In this document: in pieces, positions 1 to 7,119 of the stretch
How the letters are laid out: each line of letters opens with the position of its first letter
Numbering within the stretch: position 1 is the first letter of the stretch
Assembly (NCBI GenBank): GCA_022361535.1
Contig: JAKSAU010001233.1
Coordinates: forward strand, 1 to 9,804
DNA length: 9,804 nucleotides
Source: Desulfobacterales bacterium
GTDB lineage: Bacteria > Desulfobacterota > Desulfobacteria > Desulfobacterales > Desulfobacteraceae
Direction: 5' to 3'
Position numbers and translations under genes: made by a program
The notes under the pieces: generated by a model
Databases searched by the model: none
The model's input: only the letters and a program-made list of their open reading frames with translations
What the model was told of the DNA's origin: nothing

Positions 1-2456
1 CCCAATTTTTCTGCAGCTCGACGGTTGGCCTTCATCTCAAGGTCTTCCAGGCGGGACTTCATAATATTGGCGTTTTGAATCATACCTGCCAACGGATTGT
101 TGATTTCATGGGCCATTCCTGCTGCAAGCCCGCCTACTGACAGCATCTTTTCTGATTGGACCATCATTTCTTCCAACTGCACCTTTTCGGTAATATCATC
201 AACCCGTATAACCGCTCCCCGTTCTCCCTCCGACCTTAAGGGATAAATGGTAATATTCTCATGACGTTTTTGCTTTTTCTCAAAATTAATTTGGCGGATA
301 TCTTCATAGACCGTATTGTTATATATCGCCTGCTTAAGGGACCTGCGGATACTTTCCATACGGGGTAATACTGCCTCAAGGTGTTTCCCAACAGCCTGTT
401 CTGATCGAATACCAGTCTCCTGTTGTGCTTTACTGTTCCATTGGGTCACCCGGCTTTCCTGGTCTACACCAATGAGCAAAGATGGCATTGAGTCAATGAT
501 ATTGGACAGGTAGTCTCTAAGGTTCCTAGCCTCTTGTTCAGCTGATTTCCAATCTGTAATATCTTGATATGTTCCTAATACACCAATAATTGCCTGATCT
601 TCATCCTGCATGGGAACTTTTGAGGTGAGCAGCCAGTTGGTTTTCCCGTCTGGCCGATCCTGGGGTTCCTCAAAAAAAAGTTTAGGCGTAGCAGAAGTTA
701 TCACCTCAGTGTCATCGGCCCGGAATAATTCAGCCTGGGCTTTGAAAGCAAAATCAAAATCGGTTTTGCCGATCAATTCATCAGGAGAACTAAAACCAGC
801 ATCTGCTGCAAATGCCTGGTTTCCTCCTAAGTATATAGAGTTTTTATCTTTCCAGAACACTCGGACCGGAATAGTATCAAGTACTAAACGCAAAATCCGA
901 TTGGTTTCCATTTGTGCTTTTTGCGCATCTTTAAGTGCCGAAATATCAGAAAACGCACCAATAATACCAGCGACATCGCCGGATTCGTCACGAAAAATAT
1001 CCTTAGCGAAAATAACAGATCTAGATTTTCCATCTTTTGCTATAACTTCGGATTCGTAAACTTGGTGAACCGGATAATTGATCAGCTCCATATCCATGTT
1101 GTGATAAATTCTTGCTTGCTCACTTGGCCACAACTCATGTACACATTTTCCCATGATTTCCTCGGGTAAAACGCCCATGAATTCCGAAAAAGCTTGATTG
1201 CACCCCTGATATTTTCCATCTTTATCTTTGTAAAAGACCGGGGTTGGAACTGCGTTTAAAAGAGCCCGGGTAAAGCTGACATTCCGTTTCAGGGCTTCTG
1301 TTATTCTTCTATTCTTGGTGATATCCAATATAGATAGGATAACAAAACGGACAGATTCATCTGAATTGCGAAAACAAGATACATTGATATGAGCGTATAC
1401 GATTTTGCCACTCTTATGATATATGCGTTTATCTAATTCATAATTGTCAATTTCACCTGCCATCATCCTTTTGTAATCCTGCATTTCTTTATCCAGGTCA
1501 TCAGGATGGGTTAAATCTTCCCAGGTAATTTGGTTCAACTCTTGTTCAGAGTAACCCAGCATCTTGCAGCACATCGCGTTTACCCTGGTCCACCCTTCTT
1601 TAACAGAAGAAATAGCAATACCTATGTTTCCAAATTCAAACTGGGAGCGGAACAACGCTTCACTTTCTGTCAATTGGTGGATGAGATTATTGACTTCTGA
1701 CTTTTCTTTAACAAGGCTTGCAACCATTGCGTTAAATGATTCTATAAGCCTGCCGAATTCGCTTTTTTCGGCGCTGGCTAATTCGCGCAGCTTACCTTCT
1801 GCAGCATCCTCAGTTGCGAGAATCAGCCTTCTAAGCGGTTTGTGCATAAAAAAATGGAAGACAATCACCAGGGTAAATAAAATGATAAGAAAGACAGCAA
1901 CTGCGCTAAAATAAGTTATTTTATAAGCCTCAATAACCGGCGTTTTATAGTCAGTTTCATATACAAAACTTATGACATGCCAGTCCCAGAAAGGGAAAAA
2001 GCGGCTATGGGCTTTAACCGTTCTCCCTCCCAATTGAAATGTAACTATTTCATCATTTTGCTGGTTCAAGTCCAGATCCGTTACCTTTTCAACTGAAAGA
2101 TCGTTAGAACTTGCTTTTATAGTTCCATCGGACTCAAGAACCATCATATGAATATCAATGAACTGGCTTGAAATAGTTAGAACCCTGTCCTTTGTTTCGT
2201 TTTTCATCACCTGATTCATTTCCAGATTGGTCTCAAAACGAAGGTCCAGCAAGTAATTAAAACTCTCCTCGCAATTGTTTAATCCTAAAGCAGAAGCAAG
2301 TTTTAAATTAGCGTCAATCTGGCTTACCAGATAAGATTTCATAGGAATGGACAAAAAAGTTACCAATAAAGTAGATGCAACCACACCAATGAGTACAATT
2401 GGCACAAGGAACCTGAACAGAATACGGTTATGGAAAGGAATTTTTTCTTTGTTCAT
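1..2456 (-). CDS. Membrane-bound multi-PAS sensor histidine kinase (C-terminus outside window)
   Basis: Reading leftward from the ATG at 2456, the frame stays open to the window edge (818 codons, no stop). Residues 12-36 are a membrane helix. Residues 37-178 form a periplasmic sensor, probably Cache-like (FPFWDWHVISFV near 154-165). Residues 179-204 are the second helix, followed by a HAMP linker (about 205-257). Four PAS repeats follow at about 265-385, 394-510, 520-637 and 648-757. The first carries GYSEQEL and THPDDLD. The dimerisation helix begins at about 762, with the phospho-acceptor in AHEINNP at His783. The HATPase_c domain, and any receiver domain after it, would lie outside the window. 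By family, the protein autophosphorylates at His783 and passes the phosphate to a response regulator not seen here. The start lies 14 nt after the stop of the binding-protein gene. Its Shine-Dalgarno (AAGG) sits only about 1 nt from the ATG, so translational coupling is likely. No later Met before residue 39 offers a sensible alternative. Confident of class; ligand unknown. Confidence 0.95.
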   Translation of the reverse strand, partial: MNKEKIPFHNRILFRFLVPIVLIGVVASTLLVTFLSIPMKSYLVSQIDANLKLASALGLNNCEESFNYLLDLRFETNLEMNQVMKNETKDRVLTISSQFIDIHMMVLESDGTIKASSNDLSVEKVTDLDLNQQNDEIVTFQLGGRTVKAHSRFFPFWDWHVISFVYETDYKTPVIEAYKITYFSAVAVFLIILFTLVIVFHFFMHKPLRRLILATEDAAEGKLRELASAEKSEFGRLIESFNAMVASLVKEKSEVNNLIHQLTESEALFRSQFEFGNIGIAISSVKEGWTRVNAMCCKMLGYSEQELNQITWEDLTHPDDLDKEMQDYKRMMAGEIDNYELDKRIYHKSGKIVYAHINVSCFRNSDESVRFVILSILDITKNRRITEALKRNVSFTRALLNAVPTPVFYKDKDGKYQGCNQAFSEFMGVLPEEIMGKCVHELWPSEQARIYHNMDMELINYPVHQVYESEVIAKDGKSRSVIFAKDIFRDESGDVAGIIGAFSDISALKDAQKAQMETNRILRLVLDTIPVRVFWKDKNSIYLGGNQAFAADAGFSSPDELIGKTDFDFAFKAQAELFRADDTEVITSATPKLFFEEPQDRPDGKTNWLLTSKVPMQDEDQAIIGVLGTYQDITDWKSAEQEARNLRDYLSNIIDSMPSLLIGVDQESRVTQWNSKAQQETGIRSEQAVGKHLEAVLPRMESIRRSLKQAIYNNTVYEDIRQINFEKKQKRHENITIYPLRSEGERGAVIRVDDITEKVQLEEMMVQSEKMLSVGGLAAGMAHEINNPLAGMIQNANIMKSRLEDLEMKANRRAAEKL

Positions 2457-2470
2457 ACCTTGTCTGCTGT

Positions 2471-3679
2471 CTAAATCTTGGGAGGGGCTGTTTGAATTTT
2501 CTTTGGCCAAATGATTTCCTTTTTTCCAGCCTGCCACTGAATGATAAAGGAGTTGTGTCCAACTTGGCGTCCTGATGGGTCGACTTTAAACCGGCCCAGA
2601 ACGGTAACCGTATCCAGAGATGCAATATAATTTCTCAACTTCGTATTGTCTAAGCTGTTGGTGTGGTTTACAGCCTGTTCAATCAACTGGCAGGCAGCAT
2701 AGGCTGAAGTGGCATGAAATGAGGGCATATGTCCGCTATACGATAAAAATTCCCGAATAAACTTCCGGGTTCCCGGGAAATGAATACGATCTTCCGGCTC
2801 CCACTGAGATGGTCCCATAACTCCATTGGCTATGTCTCCAACCTTTAGTTGAAAGTCCGGATGTGCCGGAACGATAGGCATAGATAAAACCTGGGGCTTG
2901 TATTGCATGGATTTCAATAGGGCCAACAGTTCATAAGAGTCTGGCGGATAGGATGTATTGATAATGGCTTTTGGGTTAACTTCTTTGATTTGCTTAAGCA
3001 TACCAGGTAAATCCTTTTTACCATCCTGGTAACTTCTTTCATATACGACTTTAAGTTTATAAATACTGGCCCAATGTTTTATACCTTCAACGATATCAAG
3101 ATTAAAGACCGATTGGTTGTTATAGATAAGGGCCAATGATTTTAAACGATTCTTTGCCATGATATCCAAGACACCGATAAATTGTCTTTTGGCAGGCGCA
3201 TATAGCTGAAACAGGTAACGCATATTTCTTTGCCATGGTTTCTCTGCTGCTGCAGCGACTGCCAGCAAAAGTTTTTGGTTTGGTTCTGTGACCTCAGAGG
3301 CAGCAATGGCTAATGGAGAACTATATGGAGATAAGACAATAGCCGCTCGATCTTCGTTTATCAGCTTTTTGTATAGCGACTTTGTAGTGGTTGGATCACT
3401 TTTATCGTTGTATAGGATAAGCTTTACTTGCCTGCCGAGCAATCCACCCTTTTCATTTATCTCGTCAACCCAGAACCGGTAGGCTTTTTCAATCATTTCT
3501 GAAGGTTCTTTATAGGCCCCATCAATAGAAACCGTTGCTCCAATTAAGACTGGATTTTCTTCAGAGTGAACCATACCTATTTGGGATAGAAAGGTCCATC
3601 CGGCCAGCAAGTAGAAACATATCTTTGTTATAAACATATGTTTCATATATGATTTTTGTCTACGCACGAATTTTTCCAC
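2471..3679 (-). CDS. LivK-like periplasmic substrate-binding protein (type 1 PBP, Peripla_BP_6 class)
   Basis: The 402-residue frame encodes an exported protein of the branched-chain amino acid/amide binding family. Residues 13-39 look like a signal peptide with probable cleavage after VHS39, giving a mature start of EENPVLIGATVS. The first lobe shows the family pattern: GATVSIDGAYKEP, then a helix ending in DEINEKGGLLGRQVKLI, then NDKSDPTTTKSLYKKLI, then SPYSSPLAIAASEV. The second lobe contains LALIYNNQSVF and ends in FIIQWQAGKKEIIWP. The open frame begins at a GTG (3679) with no clear ribosome site. The ATG at 3646 (Met12) gives a more typical signal peptide, MKHMFITKICFYLLAGW, also without a strong Shine-Dalgarno, so the start is uncertain. 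No ABC permease or ATPase gene is adjacent. Instead a membrane histidine kinase follows after 14 nt. This suggests a sensory rather than a transport role, for example presenting an amino acid, amide or other small organic ligand to the kinase. That role is inference; the fold assignment is firm. Confidence 0.92.
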   Translation of the reverse strand: MEKFVRRQKSYMKHMFITKICFYLLAGWTFLSQIGMVHSEENPVLIGATVSIDGAYKEPSEMIEKAYRFWVDEINEKGGLLGRQVKLILYNDKSDPTTTKSLYKKLINEDRAAIVLSPYSSPLAIAASEVTEPNQKLLLAVAAAAEKPWQRNMRYLFQLYAPAKRQFIGVLDIMAKNRLKSLALIYNNQSVFNLDIVEGIKHWASIYKLKVVYERSYQDGKKDLPGMLKQIKEVNPKAIINTSYPPDSYELLALLKSMQYKPQVLSMPIVPAHPDFQLKVGDIANGVMGPSQWEPEDRIHFPGTRKFIREFLSYSGHMPSFHATSAYAACQLIEQAVNHTNSLDNTKLRNYIASLDTVTVLGRFKVDPSGRQVGHNSFIIQWQAGKKEIIWPKKIQTAPPKI

Positions 3680-3731
3680 TTCGCTATAGTTTGAATAGTG
3701 CTATCTGTATTTGTTTTTCGTAATTTCTGCA

Positions 3732-3760
3732 ATAATACTAACAAAACACTAACATTACAA
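3732..3760 (-). promoter_or_regulatory. Candidate sigma70 promoter for the binding protein-kinase operon
   Basis: Read on the minus strand, TTGTAA (3755-3760) and TATTAT (3732-3737) are separated by exactly 17 nt. They match the -35 and -10 consensus at 4/6 and 5/6. Transcription would begin near 3725, about 45 nt before the GTG start and about 80 nt before the ATG start of the binding protein. The rest of the 214-nt gap is AT-rich. A 10-bp palindrome, TCTTATAAGA (3826-3835), and a short CTTCC/GGAAG repeat near 3763-3780 are the only other structures. Neither is followed by a T-run on the minus strand, so I see no convincing intrinsic terminator for the upstream MCP gene. Confidence 0.4.
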
Positions 3761-3893
3761 CACTTCCTTCAAACTGGAAGGGTAAGAACCTTTAAAGTCT
3801 ACTGCATTTCAAACTCCAGTAACAATCTTATAAGACATAAGTCCCTAATCTAATTTCCAATTTTTAACTCTATTCCTCTACAATATGAAGAGT

Positions 3894-5876
3894 CTAAATC
3901 TTGAATTGATCAACATTCGCTTTAAGTTTTTTAGATAATTCATTTAAACTTTCAGCATTATTTTTAATTTTTGAACCAGTCTCCGACATCTCGGAAGAGG
4001 ACTGGTTTACGCTGGAAATATCCTCCGCGATCTGATTCGCCACATTCGAACTTTGTGTTACATTCTCAGTAACCCCCTGTATTCCTTCGGCTGCCTGAAC
4101 TACATTTTCGGCGATCTCTTTTGTCGTAACAGACTGTTCCTCTACGGATGCAGCTACATTGTCTATCATTTCATTTACATCGGTTATGGCAACAGTAATT
4201 CCTTCAATCTCAGTGACTGTTTCTTTTGTAGACCCCTGAATATTCTCTATTTTTGTTTTTATTTCCAGTGTTGCATCAGCTGTTTGCTGTGCCAGGCTTT
4301 TAATTTCACTGGCAACAACTGCAAACCCTTTACCAGCATCTCCGGCCCTGGCTGCCTCAATAGTTGCATTTAGTGCAAGTAGATTGGTTTGTTCAGAGAT
4401 GTCGTTAATCGTATCAATAACTTTTCCAATTTCCTGGGCAGACTGGCTTAAATAGGCAATTTTTTCAGACGCTGTTTTTGTTCTAACCACGGTCTCATTG
4501 CTAGTCATGCTTGTTTTTTCTGTGTTTTGTGCAATTTCATTAATAGTTGAGGTCATCTCTTCCGCAGCCGAAGATACCATGTTGATATTTGTAGAGGATT
4601 GTTCTGCAGCCTCGGCAACAGAGGACATGGTTGAGCTCATTTCTCCGGCAGCAGCAGCAACAGCATTAGAGGTATTAGCCATTTGTTGTACTCCTTCTGA
4701 CATTTGCTCAGAGATAGTTAAAAAGCCTGTTGAAGATTGCTCAATCGTATCGGTATTATTTGATATATCACCAATTATACCCTGCAATTTCTCAACAAAA
4801 GTATTGAACCAGCCTACCAATACCCCAATTTCATCCTTGTTTTTTACCTCAATCCTTTTTGTCAGGTCTCCTTCTCCACTCGCAATATCCTCCATATTTT
4901 CCGCTACTGCATTGATCGGCCTGACAACCGTTCTGTTAATGAAATAGATAATTCCCAAAATCAAAATGAAAAACACTGCATACAAAGACCCGAACAGGGT
5001 GAAGATGAGCTTTTTAATGGCGTTGACGTCTTCCATCACAATACCTGATTTGATACCAAGAACATACAAACCAGCCTTAGTGTCTGAAAACCCTTTAAAA
5101 TTACCAGAAAAGCTCAGATAGCTATCATCTTTAAGGTAGGTTGAATCAAGAATTTGCTTAAAACGACCTGGTTGCTGGAGATATTCAAAAAATTCCTTAT
5201 CCACATCTTTTTGGTTTAAAATAAAATTTTCAAGTTTGGGTTTCTTTGCCATACCTTTTGCAATATTTAAAAAGGCCTCATCCATGTAGTATATAAAATC
5301 AATATCATAAGGTTTTAAGGTTCTTTTGATGGAATTAAGCCCGCCTTCAAAGTTTGCTATTCCAATAAAGTTTGACCCCTCAACAACCGGGAAAAGCCCT
5401 TTCAGCCTTATTCCTTTTGAGGACATCTCCATTGCAACAAAAGACTTGTTGCTTGATTTAACCAGTGAGTATCCCTTGGAGTGTGAAAGCTTTTCTCCAA
5501 ACTTATCTGGTGCCCAGGATTTATAAAAGGAGTTCAAATCCTTATCAATTAGATGAACCTGGACGTTTTTGAAACCAGTATTCTCTTTGAATACTTTACC
5601 AAGTTGCTTGAGTACCTTGTTGGCCTTTTCACGATCTTTATCCAAAAGAGCTTTTTTTACTTCTAAATTGTTTGCAACCTGTAGAGCATTTGTCTGCCAT
5701 ACCTTTTTTTTAGCTGACATTGCCACATCAAAGTTTTGTTGGGCTGATTGAACAGCTTCGTCTATCTTGGCTTGCTTCACATTATTATAGTAGGCAAAGG
5801 TAGCAGCGAGACTGACACAAAAAATAACAATAAAGCCTGTAACACTTAGAAATAGTAATTTTGCATTTAGTTTCAT
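3894..5876 (-). CDS. Methyl-accepting chemotaxis protein with Cache-type sensor
   Basis: A 660-residue transmembrane chemoreceptor. Residues 7-30 form the first membrane helix. Residues 31-288 are a large periplasmic sensor that looks like a double-Cache/dCache_3-type domain ([14 protein letters not shown] at 108-121, [10 protein letters not shown] at 171-180). Residues 289-313 are the second helix. HAMP lies at about 314-367 ([21 protein letters not shown]). Residues 370-660 are the coiled-coil signalling hairpin. Its tip, which contacts CheA and CheW in this family, is clear: [18 protein letters not shown] at 495-512, then [15 protein letters not shown]. The arms on either side of the tip run about 140-155 residues, suggesting a hairpin of roughly 20 heptads, somewhat longer than in E. 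coli Tsr. Glu/Gln-rich helical patches offer methylation sites. There is no C-terminal NWETF-type CheR tether; the protein ends VDQFKI. A strong GAGGAGG lies about 8 nt before the ATG and fixes the start. No other che gene is visible. The ligand cannot be read from sequence. Confidence 0.97.
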   Translation of the reverse strand: MKLNAKLLFLSVTGFIVIFCVSLAATFAYYNNVKQAKIDEAVQSAQQNFDVAMSAKKKVWQTNALQVANNLEVKKALLDKDREKANKVLKQLGKVFKENTGFKNVQVHLIDKDLNSFYKSWAPDKFGEKLSHSKGYSLVKSSNKSFVAMEMSSKGIRLKGLFPVVEGSNFIGIANFEGGLNSIKRTLKPYDIDFIYYMDEAFLNIAKGMAKKPKLENFILNQKDVDKEFFEYLQQPGRFKQILDSTYLKDDSYLSFSGNFKGFSDTKAGLYVLGIKSGIVMEDVNAIKKLIFTLFGSLYAVFFILILGIIYFINRTVVRPINAVAENMEDIASGEGDLTKRIEVKNKDEIGVLVGWFNTFVEKLQGIIGDISNNTDTIEQSSTGFLTISEQMSEGVQQMANTSNAVAAAAGEMSSTMSSVAEAAEQSSTNINMVSSAAEEMTSTINEIAQNTEKTSMTSNETVVRTKTASEKIAYLSQSAQEIGKVIDTINDISEQTNLLALNATIEAARAGDAGKGFAVVASEIKSLAQQTADATLEIKTKIENIQGSTKETVTEIEGITVAITDVNEMIDNVAASVEEQSVTTKEIAENVVQAAEGIQGVTENVTQSSNVANQIAEDISSVNQSSSEMSETGSKIKNNAESLNELSKKLKANVDQFKI

Positions 5877-5986
5877 ACAGATGCCCTCCTCTTTTTAATC
5901 GCGCCTACCAAACACGCAAAAGGAACATGTGACGACGATTTTATAAATCATTTTGGTTTCTCATTGAATTGCTTAATGATTCTAAA

Positions 5987-6015
5987 AACATAGACGTTAG
6001 AAAGATAGATGTCAA
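5987..6015 (-). promoter_or_regulatory. Candidate sigma70 promoter for the MCP gene
   Basis: On the minus strand there is a perfect -35 hexamer TTGACA (6010-6015), a 17-nt spacer, and TATGTT (5987-5992, 4/6 match to TATAAT). The predicted start near 5980 gives a leader of about 100 nt ending in the strong Shine-Dalgarno of the chemoreceptor gene. The candidate terminator of the upstream gene ends just before this promoter, which supports both calls. I saw no sigma28 flagellar-type promoter in this gap. Confidence 0.5.
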
Positions 6016-6034
6016 TAAACACCCGGGCATTCAT

Positions 6035-6070
6035 AAAAAAGCACTCTCAAGATAAGACCGCTGACGTGCT
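6035..6070 (-). terminator. Candidate intrinsic terminator after the NmrA-like gene
   Basis: On the minus strand AGCAC (6066-6070) can pair with GTGCT (6040-6044) across a 21-nt loop, and the T at 6040 begins a run of six T (6035-6040). The stop codon of the NmrA-like gene lies about 30 nt upstream. The stem is only 5 bp and the loop is long, so this is a weak terminator or part of a larger fold. Its position, right after one gene and right before the next promoter, is what supports it. Confidence 0.4.
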
Positions 6071-6098
6071 CTACTTTTTGAAAATGTGGTAAGGCTCT

Positions 6099-6956
6099 TT
6101 ACTGAAAAGCTGCTGCAGCTATTTGCCTGATGTATTCAGAATACTGTCTTGGTTCCTGCCCAGTCACTTGCTTTATATCATTGGTTATGCGGCTTGCGTT
6201 TCCCTCGCGAAAGTAGCGTTCCAGATCCAGCATTCTATCTGCTATTTCCTCGGGCATTCCCTGGGCCAACATTCCGCTTTTATAATCTGTCGTAGATAGA
6301 TTGATGTGGCGGATTTTACGACCGAGGGCTTTTGTCAGCTCATCTGCAAGCTTGTCATAAGTCCAGGCCTCAGGACCGGTTAATGTATAAGCCATTTGTT
6401 CGTGGCCTTGAGTTGTCAACGCCTTAAGGGCCACAGTTGCAATATCGCGAACGTCAACGTGGCTGATTCCGGCTGTGCTGCTTGAACTGTAAAATACCCT
6501 TTGAGTTTTAATACTCTCCCCCATATAGGTCACAAGATTCTGCATAAAACTGTTCGGACGGAGAAATGTCCAGGCGATCCCACTCGATTTTATCGCCTCT
6601 TCAACCGGATAATGGACCTTTGCCAAACTGTAAGACTGGTCAGCTGCCCCCATTACAGATTGCTTTACGATGTGCCGGATACCGGCAGTTTTCGCAGCTT
6701 CAACAGCATTCAGCTCAAGCCTTGTCTGGTCAGGTGTATTGGGTCCTAACAAAAATAGTTTTTCGCAGCCTTGAAATGCAGCCAAAAGTGTTTCAGGCAT
6801 ATTATAGTCGATTGTTACTGCCTCAATGCCTTTCAAACGGGCTGTTTTTGCTTTTTCTTTGGAAAAAAAGGCACCACGGAAAGATATCTTTTCAGAGATA
6901 AGTTGCCGGATGACTTCAGAACCAAGTGTCCCGCCGCTTCCTGTCATACAAATCAT
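6099..6956 (-). CDS. NmrA/QOR2-type NAD(P)-binding atypical short-chain dehydrogenase
   Basis: A 285-residue cytoplasmic protein of the NmrA-like atypical SDR family. Its length matches NAD(P)H:quinone oxidoreductase 2 (E. coli QorB, also about 285 residues). The N-terminus shows the dinucleotide-binding motif GSGGTLG (residues 6-12; Gly6, Gly9 and Gly12 are the GxxGxxG glycines) right after the first beta strand. Typical family patterns follow: LFLLGPNTPDQ, NAVEAAKTAGIRHIVKQS, the HYPVEEAIKSSGIAWTFLRP stretch leading into NSFMQNL, then HVDVRDIATVALKAL and YTLTGPEAWTY. The classical SDR YxxxK pair is not evident at its usual place, which is normal for NmrA-type members. Some relatives reduce quinones or azo dyes and others only sense the NAD(P) redox state, so the substrate is open. 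AAGGAAGG about 4 nt upstream of the ATG supports the start. The gene is flanked by its own candidate promoter and terminator, so it looks monocistronic and may have no functional tie to its sensory neighbours. Confidence 0.9.
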   Translation of the reverse strand: MICMTGSGGTLGSEVIRQLISEKISFRGAFFSKEKAKTARLKGIEAVTIDYNMPETLLAAFQGCEKLFLLGPNTPDQTRLELNAVEAAKTAGIRHIVKQSVMGAADQSYSLAKVHYPVEEAIKSSGIAWTFLRPNSFMQNLVTYMGESIKTQRVFYSSSSTAGISHVDVRDIATVALKALTTQGHEQMAYTLTGPEAWTYDKLADELTKALGRKIRHINLSTTDYKSGMLAQGMPEEIADRMLDLERYFREGNASRITNDIKQVTGQEPRQYSEYIRQIAAAAFQ

Positions 6957-7049
6957 ATTACCTTCCTTTGATTGCTTTAAGTCAATGGAATTAGAACGAC
7001 GTTAAGTTTGATTCAAGCCTAACTTTTTATTGAAATGCTAGACGCTTTA

Positions 7050-7077
7050 AATATGATTATGAATGAAGGTGTGTCAA
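7050..7077 (-). promoter_or_regulatory. Candidate sigma70 promoter for the NmrA-like gene
   Basis: A perfect TTGACA lies at 7072-7077 on the minus strand. The best -10 is CATATT (7050-7055, 4/6) at 16-nt spacing. Transcription would start near 7043 and give a leader of roughly 85 nt. The leader includes TTGATTCAA (a 4+4 palindrome around one base) and an AAGTT/AACTT inverted pair. These are too short to call an operator. Confidence 0.35.
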
Positions 7078-7090
7078 CGGTAATGGGATT

Positions 7091-7119
7091 AAAAAAAATG
7101 GATAAGACCTTTATTTTCC
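7091..7119 (-). terminator. Weak candidate terminator overlapping the end of the sigma54-activator gene
   Basis: On the minus strand GGAAAA (7114-7119) can pair with TTATCC (7100-7105), with one A-A mismatch and an 8-nt loop. It is followed by one A and then eight T (7091-7098). The stem includes the last codons and the TAA stop of the activator gene. The stem is weak and AT-rich, but the T8 run directly behind it, just before the next predicted promoter, makes it plausible. Confidence 0.3.

Noticed and set aside
610..1914. Plus-strand open frames within the kinase gene (610-1059, 912-1169, 1564-1914)
   Set aside because: They are antisense to recognisable PAS domains and lack ribosome sites and protein-like composition.
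2428..2625. 65-residue minus-strand open frame overlapping the binding-protein 3' end and the kinase start
   Set aside because: It overlaps two well-supported genes in another frame, has no ribosome site and no domain-like sequence. It is a shadow.
3763..3835. CTTCC/GGAAG repeat and TCTTATAAGA palindrome in the gap after the MCP gene, as a terminator
   Set aside because: The stems are short and no T-run follows them on the minus strand.
4053..4947. Plus-strand open frames opposite the chemoreceptor (4053-4373 and 4498-4947)
   Set aside because: They are antisense to the highly conserved MCP signalling domain, whose low-complexity codon pattern leaves long antisense frames open.
7005..7025. 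AAGTT/AACTT and TTGATTCAA pairs in front of the NmrA-like gene, as an operator
   Set aside because: Arms of 4-5 bp in AT-rich DNA are expected by chance.
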